A stretch of DNA of 64,000 nucleotides from Clostridiaceae bacterium (GCA_012800435.1 JAAZJH010000007.1:1-64000); one strand, 5' to 3'; numbered from the stretch's first letter, positions 38,259-47,427 are shown. Made by a program: numbers and translations. Notes: a model not told the origin generated them from the sequence alone.

Positions 38259-39773
38259 ATGGTTGAGAGAAAGAAATACTGTATAAATGGAGAATGGCTG
38301 GAATCAAAAACTGATAGGTGGATGCCTGTCACTGACTCCAGCACTGGCGCATTGCTTGCGGAGGTTCCTTGTTGCACGGTTGATGAAGTTGAGGCAGCCA
38401 TCGCTTCCGCAGATGCAGCATTCCCCATGTGGTCTCAAATGTCTTTGAGTAGGCGTACCCAGATGATGTTCAAGTGGAGAAATGTTTTAACTAACCATCT
38501 GGAAGAGCTAACACTCTTGTGCGCTAAAGAGCTGGGAAAGACCCTCGCTGAGGCACGTGGAGATGTAGTAAAAGCTATCGAACCAACTGAATTTGCCTGT
38601 GCAGCACCTTTTATATCTCAGGGAAACGCTTCTTTACAGGTTACAACAGGCTATGATACAGCTACTTACCGGGTACCTCTTGGTGTGATTGCAGGCATTG
38701 TTCCCTTTAACTTTCCTGCCATGATTCCTTGGGGATGGATGGTTCCTCTTGCTATCGCTATGGGCAATACTGTTGTTCTCAAAGCAGCAAGTCCAACTCC
38801 TCTCACGGCCATGCGCATTCTCGAGCTATTCTACAACGAAGGCGGATTCCCCAAGGGCGTTGTCAATCTAGTTACTTGTAGCCGGAAAGAAGCAGAGATT
38901 TTTCTGACTGATCCGAGAGTTAAGGCAGTATCGTTTGTTGGCACATCCACTGTTGGCAAGCACATCTACTCTGTTGCCTCTTCTAATGGAAAGCGTGTTC
39001 AGGTTCAGGGCGAGGCAAAAAATCATGCTCTTGTGCTAGAAGATTGCGATCTGGAGAGCAGTACCAGAGCTATAATCAATTCTACTTATGGCTGTGCCGG
39101 TATGCGTTGTATGGCCCTACCTGTTATTGTGGTGCAGGAGAGTATTGCAGATGACTTTGTTACCTTACTCAAGGAAAAAGCAATGGCCCTCAGGGTTGGG
39201 TGTGCTTATGATCCTGAAACTCAACTAGGGCCGGTCGTGTCCGCTGAGCACAAGAAGAGTGTCTGCGAATGGATTGCCAAGGGCATTGAGGAAGGCGCCG
39301 AACTAGTTCTTGATGGTCGTGATATTAAGGTTCCTGGTTTTGAAAACGGTTTTTTTGTCGGTCCCACAATTTTTGACAACGTAAAACCCGGTATGAGTGT
39401 GGGTGAGAAAGAAATCTTTGGTCCTGTCACAATAATTAAACGTGTTAAAGATTTTGAAGAAGGTTTAGCCCTTATGAATGCCAGTCCATATGCTAATGGT
39501 TCCGTCATTTTTACCCAGAGCGGTTATTATGCCCGTGAGTTTGAAATGCGCACGGATGGTGGCATGGTCGGCATCAATGTTGGCATCCCTGTTCCAACGG
39601 CTTATTTTCCTTTCTCCGGTAACAAAGAATCCTTCTATGGCGACCAACATGTTCTTGGTATAGACGGTGTCCGCTTTTATACAAGAGCCAAGACTGTCAC
39701 CAAGCACTGGTACAGTGAAAAATCTAAGACGAAAACTGTCGATACTTGGGAGGGCACAGTAGAGCGCATCTAA
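38259..39773 (+). CDS. CoA-acylating (methyl)malonate-semialdehyde dehydrogenase-like aldehyde dehydrogenase
   Basis: A 504-residue aldehyde dehydrogenase closest in look to MmsA/IolA. The N-terminus KKYCINGEWLESKTDRWMPVTDSSTG, the NAD region GIVPFNFPAMIPWGWMVPLAIAMGNTVVLK, and the active-site cysteine in GCAGMRCMALPV match that branch, which makes acetyl- or propionyl-CoA from malonate or methylmalonate semialdehyde with release of CO2. The conserved glutamate found in hydrolytic aldehyde dehydrogenases is replaced here by the sequence VQVQGEAKNHALVL, as in CoA-acylating members. Start at ATG 38259 behind GGAGTG. First gene of the operon. Confidence 0.85.
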   Translation: MVERKKYCINGEWLESKTDRWMPVTDSSTGALLAEVPCCTVDEVEAAIASADAAFPMWSQMSLSRRTQMMFKWRNVLTNHLEELTLLCAKELGKTLAEARGDVVKAIEPTEFACAAPFISQGNASLQVTTGYDTATYRVPLGVIAGIVPFNFPAMIPWGWMVPLAIAMGNTVVLKAASPTPLTAMRILELFYNEGGFPKGVVNLVTCSRKEAEIFLTDPRVKAVSFVGTSTVGKHIYSVASSNGKRVQVQGEAKNHALVLEDCDLESSTRAIINSTYGCAGMRCMALPVIVVQESIADDFVTLLKEKAMALRVGCAYDPETQLGPVVSAEHKKSVCEWIAKGIEEGAELVLDGRDIKVPGFENGFFVGPTIFDNVKPGMSVGEKEIFGPVTIIKRVKDFEEGLALMNASPYANGSVIFTQSGYYAREFEMRTDGGMVGINVGIPVPTAYFPFSGNKESFYGDQHVLGIDGVRFYTRAKTVTKHWYSEKSKTKTVDTWEGTVERI

Positions 39774-39814
39774 GAGAAATAGTCTGAGTTATTCGAAATA
39801 AGAAAGGGATGAAA

Positions 39815-40177
39815 ATGATCAATCGATATGAGTGTAATGGACGCCTAGCCCGTGTTGTAGAACATAATGGTATCTTGTATTTGACTGGGCGCACTTGCGG
39901 AGACTATGAGAAAATTGAGGATCAGACCAGAGGTTTGCTGAAGATTATTGAGGATACGCTGGAGGCATACAATTCTGATAAACGTCACATTCTTAGGGCA
40001 CAAATCTTTCTTAAAGATATTGCTCGCGACTTTCAGCCTATGAACAAGGTTTGGGAGTCTTGGATTGAGCCGGGTTATGAACCGGCTAGGGCTACTGTAC
40101 AGGCATCAATGGCACGAGAGCACTTGCTGATTGAGATCGTAGTAACCGCTGTAACAAAAGAAACCAACGAGGACTAG
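39815..40177 (+). CDS. RidA (YjgF/RutC) family enamine/imine deaminase
   Basis: A 120-residue member of the RidA superfamily. The conserved arginine that binds the carboxylate is in PARATVQASMAREHLLIEIVVTAV. These trimeric proteins hydrolyse reactive enamines or imines, such as 2-aminoacrylate or, for RutC, 3-aminoacrylate. The ATG at 39815 is preferred to 39809 because AAAGGG is then correctly spaced. Next to a semialdehyde dehydrogenase and a hydroxylase, it probably removes an enamine intermediate of the same pathway. Confidence 0.88.
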   Translation: MINRYECNGRLARVVEHNGILYLTGRTCGDYEKIEDQTRGLLKIIEDTLEAYNSDKRHILRAQIFLKDIARDFQPMNKVWESWIEPGYEPARATVQASMAREHLLIEIVVTAVTKETNED

Positions 40178-40213
40178 GGAACAAGCTCACATTGTAATGG
40201 AGGTGAGAAGTCT

Positions 40214-42562
40214 ATGAAGCGCGATACGGTCATAGGTTCATCACTAATCCGTCCTGACGCTTTGGCGAAGGTGCAGGGCCGGGCGCCTTATGTGGCAGAT
40301 ATAAAGCTTGAAAAGAGAGACTGTCTAATTGGTCGTGCTCTTTTTCCGCCCTATGCCCATGCCAAAATACTTAGCATTAACACGTCACGGGCTGAAGCTT
40401 TATCAGGCGTGGAAGTCGTGATGACAGCTAAAGACTTACCGGGTCTTAACGGATACGGCGCAGCTGCCTTGGATAAGCCCGTTTTAGCAGACAAAATAGT
40501 GAGGTACCAAGGAGATCCTGTTGCCTTTGTTGCTGCCTGTGACAAAAAGACTGCGGATAAGGCTGTTGCTCTAATTGAGGTTAAGTATGAACCCCTTTTT
40601 CCCCAAACTGATCCAAAAGAAAATCTCAAACCGGAGACGCCCTTAATTCATGAAGATCATCCCATGTCGAAGGGAACAAACATATCTAGTAGTTGGCGGG
40701 TGGAGCGTGGCAATGTAATTGCAGCTCTTAGCCGCTCTGACATCGTCTTGGAAAATGACTTTGAAACACAGATCGTAGATCACGCCTACCTTGAAACGGA
40801 TAGCTGTATTGCAGAGCCTGATCCGGTAACCGGTATTCTCCATCTTATAACGCAGGGGCATTCTGCTCAGCTTAATTGTCGTTCTCTTGCCGCGGCCTTT
40901 GGTTTGCCCCACAGTAAGGTGCATGTGACCATTCCAATCGTGGGTGGCAGCTTTGGCGGAAAAGAAGACTCTAACCTCGAAGTATCTGTGATGGCTGGTG
41001 TCCTTGCATTGAAAACTGGAAAATCTGTTTTTTGTGAATACACAAGGGAAGAGTCATTCAGAAACACAGGCAAGCGGCATGCGACACATTCTCACCGCAA
41101 GCTTGGAGCGACAAAAGAAGGAATTTTGACTGCTGTTGCAGCTGATATCACTGTTAATAAGGGGGCATATCGCTCGATTGACCCCATTCCTCAGCGCATG
41201 ACTATGTATGGGGGCGGAGTTTATCGTGTTCCTAATGCACTGGTTGAAGCGCGCTCTGTTTTCACTAATCAGGTTTATGGATGTGCATGCAGAGGACTAG
41301 GTGTGCCACAGGCTATGTTCATTATCGAATCTCAAATGGATGATCTTGCACGAAGACTAAATATGGATCCTGTAGAATTACGGCTAAAAAACATTCTGCG
41401 TGACGGAGATACGATGATAACAGGGCAGGCGATTAAAAAAAGTCAAGGTCTTGGGCTGGAAAAATGTATTCAGGCAGTATGTGAACGCATCGGTTGGGAC
41501 AAGCCTTTAGAGCAAAGTGATGACCCTAGTATTCGACGAGGTCGAGGTATCGCGACGATTATGTATGGTACTGGAACCGGTTATCCAACCGATGGGGCGC
41601 ACTGTTTTCTGAATCTACAAATGGACGGGAGTTTGATGGTCGGCATTGCGACTGCAGAGTTAGGTCAAGGTGGTATCATTGCCATGACCCAAATTGCTTC
41701 TGAGGCAATGGGGATTCCTTACAACATGGTGAGTGTTAATTATTCAGACAACCATTCCTCGCCAGAGGCTGGTGCCACAGTGGCTTCGCGCTCTACCGTC
41801 TTTCACGGCAATGCAATTATCAACGGATGCAACATTCTCAAAGACAGAATGTTATGCTGCGCCGGACAGATCTTGGGTGAAGATCCCCGCGACTTAGACA
41901 TTAGAGAAGGAATAGTTTACACAAGGCAGAATAAAGAGAGGTCAATTCCTCTGACGGAGGCAATTAAATTTGCATTTTCCAGTCAAGTGCCACTTACCAC
42001 TACCGGATCTTGGTATCCTCCTCTTAATCATCTTGATCCAATCATGGGACAAGATACGAGAATGCATACTTATACTTATGGAGCTCAAGCCGTTGAAATT
42101 TCTGTGGACATTGGTACAGGCATTTATACCCTAGATCGTTGTGTATCTGCCTTTGATGTCGGTAAAGCAATTAATCCTATGTGTGTCGAGGGGCAGATTG
42201 AAGGGGGCGTAACTCAGGGTATTGGTTATGCAATGATGGAAAAATTTGAACTCAGAAATGCCATGGCTGTCACGGACACTTATCATACCTATCTGATTCC
42301 CACTTCAATGGACCTTCCAAAACTGGAAACGATTCTAGTGGAAGAGCCAAATGAACTCGGTCCCTTTGGAGCTAAGGGAATTGGCGAACCTCCGGTTACT
42401 GCGGCTGCACCTGCAATCAGAAATGCATTGTTTGATGCAATCGATATTCCGTTTTATTCGCTCCCTATTACACCTATAGATGTGCTTGACGCTATCAAGA
42501 AAAAGAAAAGTCCGGTAGTAAACAGGCAAGAACGAGCTGCTACCAAGAATCTTGAAAAATGA
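40214..42562 (+). CDS. Molybdenum hydroxylase large (molybdopterin-binding) subunit, xanthine dehydrogenase family
   Basis: A 782-residue large subunit. GRAPYVADI opens the N-terminal hammerhead domain. The Moco-binding segments GGSFGGKED, CACRGLGVPQAM and ELGQGGIIAMTQIASEAMG are present, and the catalytic glutamate lies in GPFGAKGIGEPPVTAAAPAIRNA near the C-terminus. The family hydroxylates N-heterocycles or aldehydes using water. The AYXCSFR loop of true CO dehydrogenase is absent. Strong GGAGGTGA precedes the ATG. The FAD and iron-sulfur subunits follow after an untypical 264-base gap. No Moco insertion gene (XdhC type) is nearby. Confidence 0.9.
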   Translation: MKRDTVIGSSLIRPDALAKVQGRAPYVADIKLEKRDCLIGRALFPPYAHAKILSINTSRAEALSGVEVVMTAKDLPGLNGYGAAALDKPVLADKIVRYQGDPVAFVAACDKKTADKAVALIEVKYEPLFPQTDPKENLKPETPLIHEDHPMSKGTNISSSWRVERGNVIAALSRSDIVLENDFETQIVDHAYLETDSCIAEPDPVTGILHLITQGHSAQLNCRSLAAAFGLPHSKVHVTIPIVGGSFGGKEDSNLEVSVMAGVLALKTGKSVFCEYTREESFRNTGKRHATHSHRKLGATKEGILTAVAADITVNKGAYRSIDPIPQRMTMYGGGVYRVPNALVEARSVFTNQVYGCACRGLGVPQAMFIIESQMDDLARRLNMDPVELRLKNILRDGDTMITGQAIKKSQGLGLEKCIQAVCERIGWDKPLEQSDDPSIRRGRGIATIMYGTGTGYPTDGAHCFLNLQMDGSLMVGIATAELGQGGIIAMTQIASEAMGIPYNMVSVNYSDNHSSPEAGATVASRSTVFHGNAIINGCNILKDRMLCCAGQILGEDPRDLDIREGIVYTRQNKERSIPLTEAIKFAFSSQVPLTTTGSWYPPLNHLDPIMGQDTRMHTYTYGAQAVEISVDIGTGIYTLDRCVSAFDVGKAINPMCVEGQIEGGVTQGIGYAMMEKFELRNAMAVTDTYHTYLIPTSMDLPKLETILVEEPNELGPFGAKGIGEPPVTAAAPAIRNALFDAIDIPFYSLPITPIDVLDAIKKKKSPVVNRQERAATKNLEK

Positions 42563-42826
42563 ATGGTCTTGAATGAAGGTGAACAGTAAGAAGAGTTGGC
42601 GTTATGGTCATAACAAAATAGTATATCATGTTGCTATGACAAATTCTCAATTTGCTACCATTTCTCCTTATACTTACTTCACTTTGTATAACAATATAAA
42701 CAGTGTCGTTTAAAGCTTCTCCTCAAGGCCAATCTAAAACAATAAATAAATTCGTCAAGCATTAACGGGAATGAGGAAAGAATCTTCTTTTTTCATTCAA
42801 AATAAAAATATGAGGAGGTGAAATGA
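42563..42826 (+). other. Gap inside the molybdenum hydroxylase operon
   Basis: 264 AT-rich bases without a gene, between the large and FAD subunit genes. A palindrome GTTATGGTCATAAC sits at 42601-42614 (6-base arms), and hexamers such as TTGTATAAC near 42685 could be part of an internal promoter. The two small subunits may thus have their own control, or the gap is a deletion scar. Confidence 0.35.
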
Positions 42827-43669
42827 TTGGCTACTGTTTTTTTTCTTCCTAACACAGTGGAAGAAGCCTGTTCCATTCTTGAAGAGTGGGGGGACGATGC
42901 CATCATCACCAATGGTGGAACTGATATTGTAATTGACATTAGCAAAGGGAACCTTATTCCCCACGCAAATGTTTGTATTTGGAACATCAATGAACTTCAT
43001 CAAATCAAAATGGATGGTGATTATGTCCGTGTAGGCGGCGCTGCTACTTATAAAGAGATGATGAATTCATCTCTGACCAAAGAATTCCCTGGACTTATAG
43101 AGGCTGTTAGTCAAATTGGCAGCCCGGGAATTCGCCAAGTTGCTACACTGGCCGGCAATATTTGCACAGCCGCTCCTGCGGCAGATGGCTGTACGATGGC
43201 CATGGGTCTTGATGCTCAAATTGTCCTCAAAAGCGCAACCGGAGAACGAATCGTTCCGCTATCTCATATGATGATAGGAAGAGGGAAAACGAAACGAAGG
43301 GGCAATGAATTACTCACTGCAATTCTGATACCAACATCAAAAAAGAACTGTGCTTACGGAAGATTAGCGCGCAGAAGAGCTTCAGACATTGCCAAAGTCA
43401 TGGTTGGAGCTTCACTTGAGATAGAAGATGGTATTTGTACAAGGGCTGTCGTTAGTCTCGGTGCACTCGGTCCGGTTCCCTGCCGTGCATACAGTATAGA
43501 GCAGAAGTTAGAGGGAAAACCTATTCGCACCGGAATTGAGCAACTGCGCGGTGTATTTCCCGAAGAAGCAAAACCGCGAATCAGCCAGTTTAAGAGGTAT
43601 AAGGAGCAAGCGCTTCCCACATTGCTTGTTCGCACGTTAGAGCTTGCAGCACAGAGAGGAGGAGCGTAA
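42827..43669 (+). CDS. Molybdenum hydroxylase FAD-binding subunit
   Basis: A 280-residue medium subunit (CoxM/XdhB type). FAD-binding motifs are TNGGTDIVIDI near residues 28-38 and QVATLAGNICTAAPAADG near 104-121. The C-terminal CO dehydrogenase flavoprotein domain (AKVMVGASLEIEDG ... LGALGPVPCRA) is complete. Translation begins at TTG 42827, six bases after GGAGGTG; the ATG at 42823 is in another frame. Its stop codon overlaps the start of the iron-sulfur subunit gene. Confidence 0.9.
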   Translation: MATVFFLPNTVEEACSILEEWGDDAIITNGGTDIVIDISKGNLIPHANVCIWNINELHQIKMDGDYVRVGGAATYKEMMNSSLTKEFPGLIEAVSQIGSPGIRQVATLAGNICTAAPAADGCTMAMGLDAQIVLKSATGERIVPLSHMMIGRGKTKRRGNELLTAILIPTSKKNCAYGRLARRRASDIAKVMVGASLEIEDGICTRAVVSLGALGPVPCRAYSIEQKLEGKPIRTGIEQLRGVFPEEAKPRISQFKRYKEQALPTLLVRTLELAAQRGGA

Positions 43670-44139
43670 TGGCAAGACCGGTTCAGTTCTTCCTCAACGA
43701 TCGTCTCGAGACTGTTGAGGTCGATGAAAATGAAATTTTAATTGATACCATACGAGAACGTTTTAGGCTTTGTGGGACAAAAGAGGGTTGTCGGACGGGT
43801 GATTGTGGAACATGCACGGTTCTGTTAGACGGTAGAGCAGTTCGTTCATGTTTAATCCTTACTTGTGCAGTTGAGGGTAAACATATCACAACAATAGAAG
43901 GACTCGGGAATGCGACAAACGTTCATCCGATTCAACAAGCATTTGTTGATGTTGGTGCAGTTCAGTGTGGTTTCTGTATCCCGGGTATGGTCCTTACAGC
44001 AAAGAGTCTGTTAGATGAGAACCACCATCCAACAGAACATGAAATCCGCATCGCATTGTCTGGTAATCTATGCCGATGCACTGGTTACGAAAAGATTATT
44101 CAAGCAGTTCAATTGGCCTCGCAAAGAATGTATCCATAA
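43669..44139 (+). CDS. Molybdenum hydroxylase (2Fe-2S) subunit
   Basis: A 156-residue small subunit (CoxS/XdhC-like ferredoxin subunit). The plant-type ferredoxin cluster is held by CGTKEGCRTGDCGTC and the following cysteine, the second cluster near the molybdenum site by CGFCIPGM and LCRCTGY. It passes electrons from the Mo site to FAD. Start codon overlaps the previous stop by one base (TAATG). Confidence 0.93.
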   Translation: MARPVQFFLNDRLETVEVDENEILIDTIRERFRLCGTKEGCRTGDCGTCTVLLDGRAVRSCLILTCAVEGKHITTIEGLGNATNVHPIQQAFVDVGAVQCGFCIPGMVLTAKSLLDENHHPTEHEIRIALSGNLCRCTGYEKIIQAVQLASQRMYP

Positions 44140-44172
44140 TCTATTTTGCGAATTTATTTAAAGGAGAAAAAA

Positions 44173-45243
44173 ATGAAGAAATTTTGTTCAATTATGCTTA
44201 TACTGTCACTGCTTATTACTGTTGTGTTGTCCGGATGTGCTCCTTCTAATCCGCCTCCTGCTCCAAGCGAATCAGCTCAGCCGGACGCTTCACAACAGGA
44301 TCAGCTTGACCTAAATTTTGGCAATCAATTTCTCACTATGGTAACGGGTAGTACCGGTGGATCATATTACCCTATTGGTATCATCTTTTCCACCCTATGG
44401 AATGAGCATTTAGGCAGTGCAGGTCTGAATGTTTCCGCACAAGCTTCTGCCGGCGGCGTAGAGAACTTGAACATGCTTAAGAGCGGTGAAGCTGATTTGG
44501 GTCTGGCAGTGTCCGACTTTGGCTATTACGCCTATACAGGAACAGCGATGTTCGACGGAAAAGGTGAGTTCAAAGAGCTTCGTGGTATTTGCGGTCTGTG
44601 GCCAGAGCTTGTCCACTTTATTGTCACTAACAGCTCTGGCATTAACGCACTTGAAGATGCAGTCGGAGCTCGCTTGAGCATTGGCGGTGCAGGTTCCGGT
44701 ACTGCCTACAATACTCCGATCATTATGGACGTTTTGGCAAATGCCAAAATCAACACCGATTGGAAACCTGAGTATCTTGCCTTTGCGGAAGCCTCTACGG
44801 CAATGCAGAATGGCCAGATTGACGGGGTAAACATTACAGGGGGTGTACCTACTTCAAGTGTAACCGAACTAATGGCCAGTAGTGTCGGTACTAAAATTTT
44901 GCCTTTCACTCAGGAAGACTGCGACAAGCTAAACTCCCTCGGCTATAGCCAGTTTGGTCTGTATACCATTGCTGCAAACACCTATAACAATCAGCCTGAG
45001 GATATAACAACTCTAGGCTACAAGTGTGAATTGTTCTGCACTGCTGATGCGGATGAAGAGCTCGTTTATCATATGACCAAGACCCTGTTTGAGCGTATAG
45101 ACGAAATACGCAGCTCTCATAGTGCTCTGTTTACAATTCAGCCCGAGACTTGCTTGAATGGCCTCGCGGATACCCCGCTGCATCCAGGAGCTATTCGGTA
45201 TTTTGAGGAGATTGGCGTTACCATCCCCGACAATTTGAAATGA
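44173..45243 (+). CDS. TAXI family TRAP transporter solute-binding lipoprotein
   Basis: A 356-residue extracytoplasmic binding protein. A signal peptide ends in a lipobox (VVLSGC), so it should be lipid-anchored. The mature start FLTMVTGSTGGSYYPIGIIFSTLWNE and RLSIGGAGSGTAYNTPIIMDVLANA are the TAXI signatures. It delivers an organic acid substrate to the TRAP permease encoded next. AAGGAG precedes the ATG at 44173. Confidence 0.92.
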   Translation: MKKFCSIMLILSLLITVVLSGCAPSNPPPAPSESAQPDASQQDQLDLNFGNQFLTMVTGSTGGSYYPIGIIFSTLWNEHLGSAGLNVSAQASAGGVENLNMLKSGEADLGLAVSDFGYYAYTGTAMFDGKGEFKELRGICGLWPELVHFIVTNSSGINALEDAVGARLSIGGAGSGTAYNTPIIMDVLANAKINTDWKPEYLAFAEASTAMQNGQIDGVNITGGVPTSSVTELMASSVGTKILPFTQEDCDKLNSLGYSQFGLYTIAANTYNNQPEDITTLGYKCELFCTADADEELVYHMTKTLFERIDEIRSSHSALFTIQPETCLNGLADTPLHPGAIRYFEEIGVTIPDNLK

Positions 45244-45298
45244 ATTAATAAGTGTGAATTGAACGACAGTTCTGGATTGAAAGATCAAACGTTATCTT

Positions 45299-45332
45299 CT
45301 GAGGAAGGTAAAAGTCTTTTTACCTTCCTCAG
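45299..45332 (+). other. Strong intercistronic hairpin between binding protein and permease genes
   Basis: A perfect 15-bp stem (45299-45313 with 45318-45332) with a 4-base loop. It is followed by an A-rich rather than T-rich run, so it is not a terminator on the plus strand. It could protect the 3' end of a processed binding-protein mRNA, keeping that protein in excess over the permease. Confidence 0.75.
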
Positions 45333-45397
45333 GAAAAAAGCAATAAGATTGACGGATACAACGTATTCGTTCGGGAGGTTTATAGGAGGATATGAAC

Positions 45398-47314
45398 ATG
45401 GCAAAAGGAGAGAAGAGGAAAAAGAAAAAATCAGGCGGAGTGAGGAAACTTGACGGTTCTTTAAAAAAAAGCGTCGCCATTTTCTGTTTTATTTGTTCCC
45501 TCGCATTACTTTATCTTAACTCGTTCAGCTTGATGATAACGGTGAAAAAGAATGCTATCAGTCTTGCATTTATGTTAGCTCTGACGTTTATTTTTTATCC
45601 AGCAACTCGAAATTCAAACAGAGAAAAGCCTACTTTATTGGATTGGATTTTAGCAACACTCAGCGTGGCAACGTGTGTGTTCATTTTTTCAAGCTACGAT
45701 AGTCTTATTGCTAGAAACCTTGTTCCTACAGTACTAGAACTTGTTGCAAGTGCCCTGCTTGTCGTCTTGGTGCTCGAGTCCGTGCGTCGCTCAAGCGGAG
45801 TTATTTTACCTATTCTAGCAGTTATATTTATTATCTATGCTAGATTTGGCATCTACTTCCCGGGGATTCTCAAGCACAAAGGTTTTCTTTGGAGTAGAAT
45901 TCTGACACGTTTAAGCCTCGCAGATACTGGAATCTGGGGAACTAGCTTGACGACGGCAGTTTCGTACGTGTTTATGTTCATTATGTTTGGCTGCTTCCTT
46001 AATAATTCCGGTACTGCAAAATTCTTTAATGATTTTTCGATTGCTTTTGCTGGACGCCTACGCGGCGGTCCTGCCCAAGTTGCCGTTATTTCTTCAGGCT
46101 TGATGGGAACGATTAGCGGCAGCGCACAGGCTAATGTTGCAACCACCGGCGCTTTTACCATTCCTCTAATGAAAAAAGTAGGTTATTCCTCTCGCTTTGC
46201 TGCCGCCGTTGAAGCTGCGGCTTCAACCGGTGGAATCTTAATGCCTCCTGTTATGGGTGCAGCTTCCTTTATAATGGCGTCGTTTCTCGGGGTTCCTTAT
46301 GCGACCATTATGAAGGCTGGCATTATTCCCGCAGTACTTTATTATCTTTCGATTTTCTTCATGGTAGATCTTCGTGCCCGAAAACTTAACCTAACCGGTG
46401 TTCCTCCTGAGGAACTGCCGGATCTAAAGAAAGTCTTCAAGGAAACAGGGCATATGTTAGTTCCTATTGTTGTAGTAATTTATACGTTACTTACTGGATT
46501 TTCAGCAATTCTATGTGCGGTTTTTGGTATTGCCTCCACAGTACTGGTTAGTTCGCTCCGAAAAAGTACTAGGATGAGTCCTAAAGTCCTATTTGAAACG
46601 TTAGTCGATTCTGCAAGACAGTCTATTACGGTAACTACGGCCTGTGCGATGGTAGGAATCATTATTGCAGTTGTCGGTATGACGGGGCTTGGCCAAGTAC
46701 TTGCTTTGAACATCATGAATATTTCTCAGGGGCATCTGTGGCTCGCCCTAGCAATGATTATGCTCGCTGCACTAATTTTGGGTATGGGACTTCCCTCTAC
46801 GGCGTGCTACATTATTACTTCTAGTGTTGCTGCTCCTGCACTTGTTACTATGGGGATCTCGCCACTGGTTGCTCACTTCTTTGCCTTTTACTACGGATGT
46901 ATGTCTGGTATTGTTCCTCCAGTTGCACTGACCTCCTATACAGCAGCGGGTCTTTCAGGCTCCAATCCTATGGAAGTAGCCGTTTCTGCTTTCCGATTAG
47001 CCTCTGCCGGTCTTATTATTCCCTTCATCTTTGCTTACTCTCCAATCATGTTATTGCAGGGCGATTTTACTCCTTTCGCTCTCGTAACAGTTATTATCTC
47101 TGCGATGATTGGTGTTTATTTCCTTGGCTGTGGTTTAGAGGGATATTTCAGAACGCCCCTACCCATGGTTGCACGCATTCCTTTAATTGGATTCGCCTTA
47201 TGTTTGATTATTCCTGGTTTAGTAAGCGACCTCATCGGCATCGTTGGCGGTTCGGTTACCCTCGCGATAGCTACGTACTATGTAAAGCGTAAAACCAAAG
47301 TCCAGTCTCAGTGA
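45398..47314 (+). CDS. TRAP transporter fused permease subunit (DctQ-DctM type)
   Basis: A 638-residue membrane protein. A basic N-terminal tail (MAKGEKRKKKKSGGVRK) is followed by about 16 or more hydrophobic segments. The first part (about 25-160) corresponds to the small DctQ subunit and the remainder to the large DctM subunit, with GTISGSAQANVATTGAFTIPLM and GMGLPSTACYIITSSVAAPAL typical of TAXI-type TRAP permeases. AGGAGG at 45384-45389 fits the ATG at 45398 better than that at 45392. Last gene of the operon, closed by a terminator. Confidence 0.93.
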   Translation: MAKGEKRKKKKSGGVRKLDGSLKKSVAIFCFICSLALLYLNSFSLMITVKKNAISLAFMLALTFIFYPATRNSNREKPTLLDWILATLSVATCVFIFSSYDSLIARNLVPTVLELVASALLVVLVLESVRRSSGVILPILAVIFIIYARFGIYFPGILKHKGFLWSRILTRLSLADTGIWGTSLTTAVSYVFMFIMFGCFLNNSGTAKFFNDFSIAFAGRLRGGPAQVAVISSGLMGTISGSAQANVATTGAFTIPLMKKVGYSSRFAAAVEAAASTGGILMPPVMGAASFIMASFLGVPYATIMKAGIIPAVLYYLSIFFMVDLRARKLNLTGVPPEELPDLKKVFKETGHMLVPIVVVIYTLLTGFSAILCAVFGIASTVLVSSLRKSTRMSPKVLFETLVDSARQSITVTTACAMVGIIIAVVGMTGLGQVLALNIMNISQGHLWLALAMIMLAALILGMGLPSTACYIITSSVAAPALVTMGISPLVAHFFAFYYGCMSGIVPPVALTSYTAAGLSGSNPMEVAVSAFRLASAGLIIPFIFAYSPIMLLQGDFTPFALVTVIISAMIGVYFLGCGLEGYFRTPLPMVARIPLIGFALCLIIPGLVSDLIGIVGGSVTLAIATYYVKRKTKVQSQ

Positions 47315-47373
47315 TGTTGATCGTGATCATTACTGAGGATTAGTACGAGCTAAGCTATAAGTGAAGTATAAAG

Positions 47374-47424
47374 AAACGCTGCAACTAGATATATCCAGTA
47401 GATGAAAAGTTGCAGCGTTTTTGT
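47374..47424. terminator. Terminator between the TRAP operon and glnS
   Basis: A 13-bp perfect stem (AAACGCTGCAACT at 47374-47386 with 47408-47420) followed by a T-rich run on the plus strand. It separates convergent genes and can serve both directions. It marks the right edge of the island. Confidence 0.85.
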
Positions 47425-47427
47425 TTT

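Noticed and set aside
42823-42900. ATG at 42823 as the start of the FAD subunit.
   Set aside because: It is in a different frame from the conserved protein; the TTG at 42827 has the right frame and spacing.
40214-44139. Assignment of the molybdenum enzyme as aerobic CO dehydrogenase.
   Set aside because: The AYXCSFR active-site loop of form I CO dehydrogenase is absent and no Cox accessory genes accompany it.
37071-47427. An integrative element carrying the catabolic operon.
   Set aside because: No integrase, transposase, tRNA attachment site or flanking direct repeat was found, so I describe it only as a possibly acquired island.
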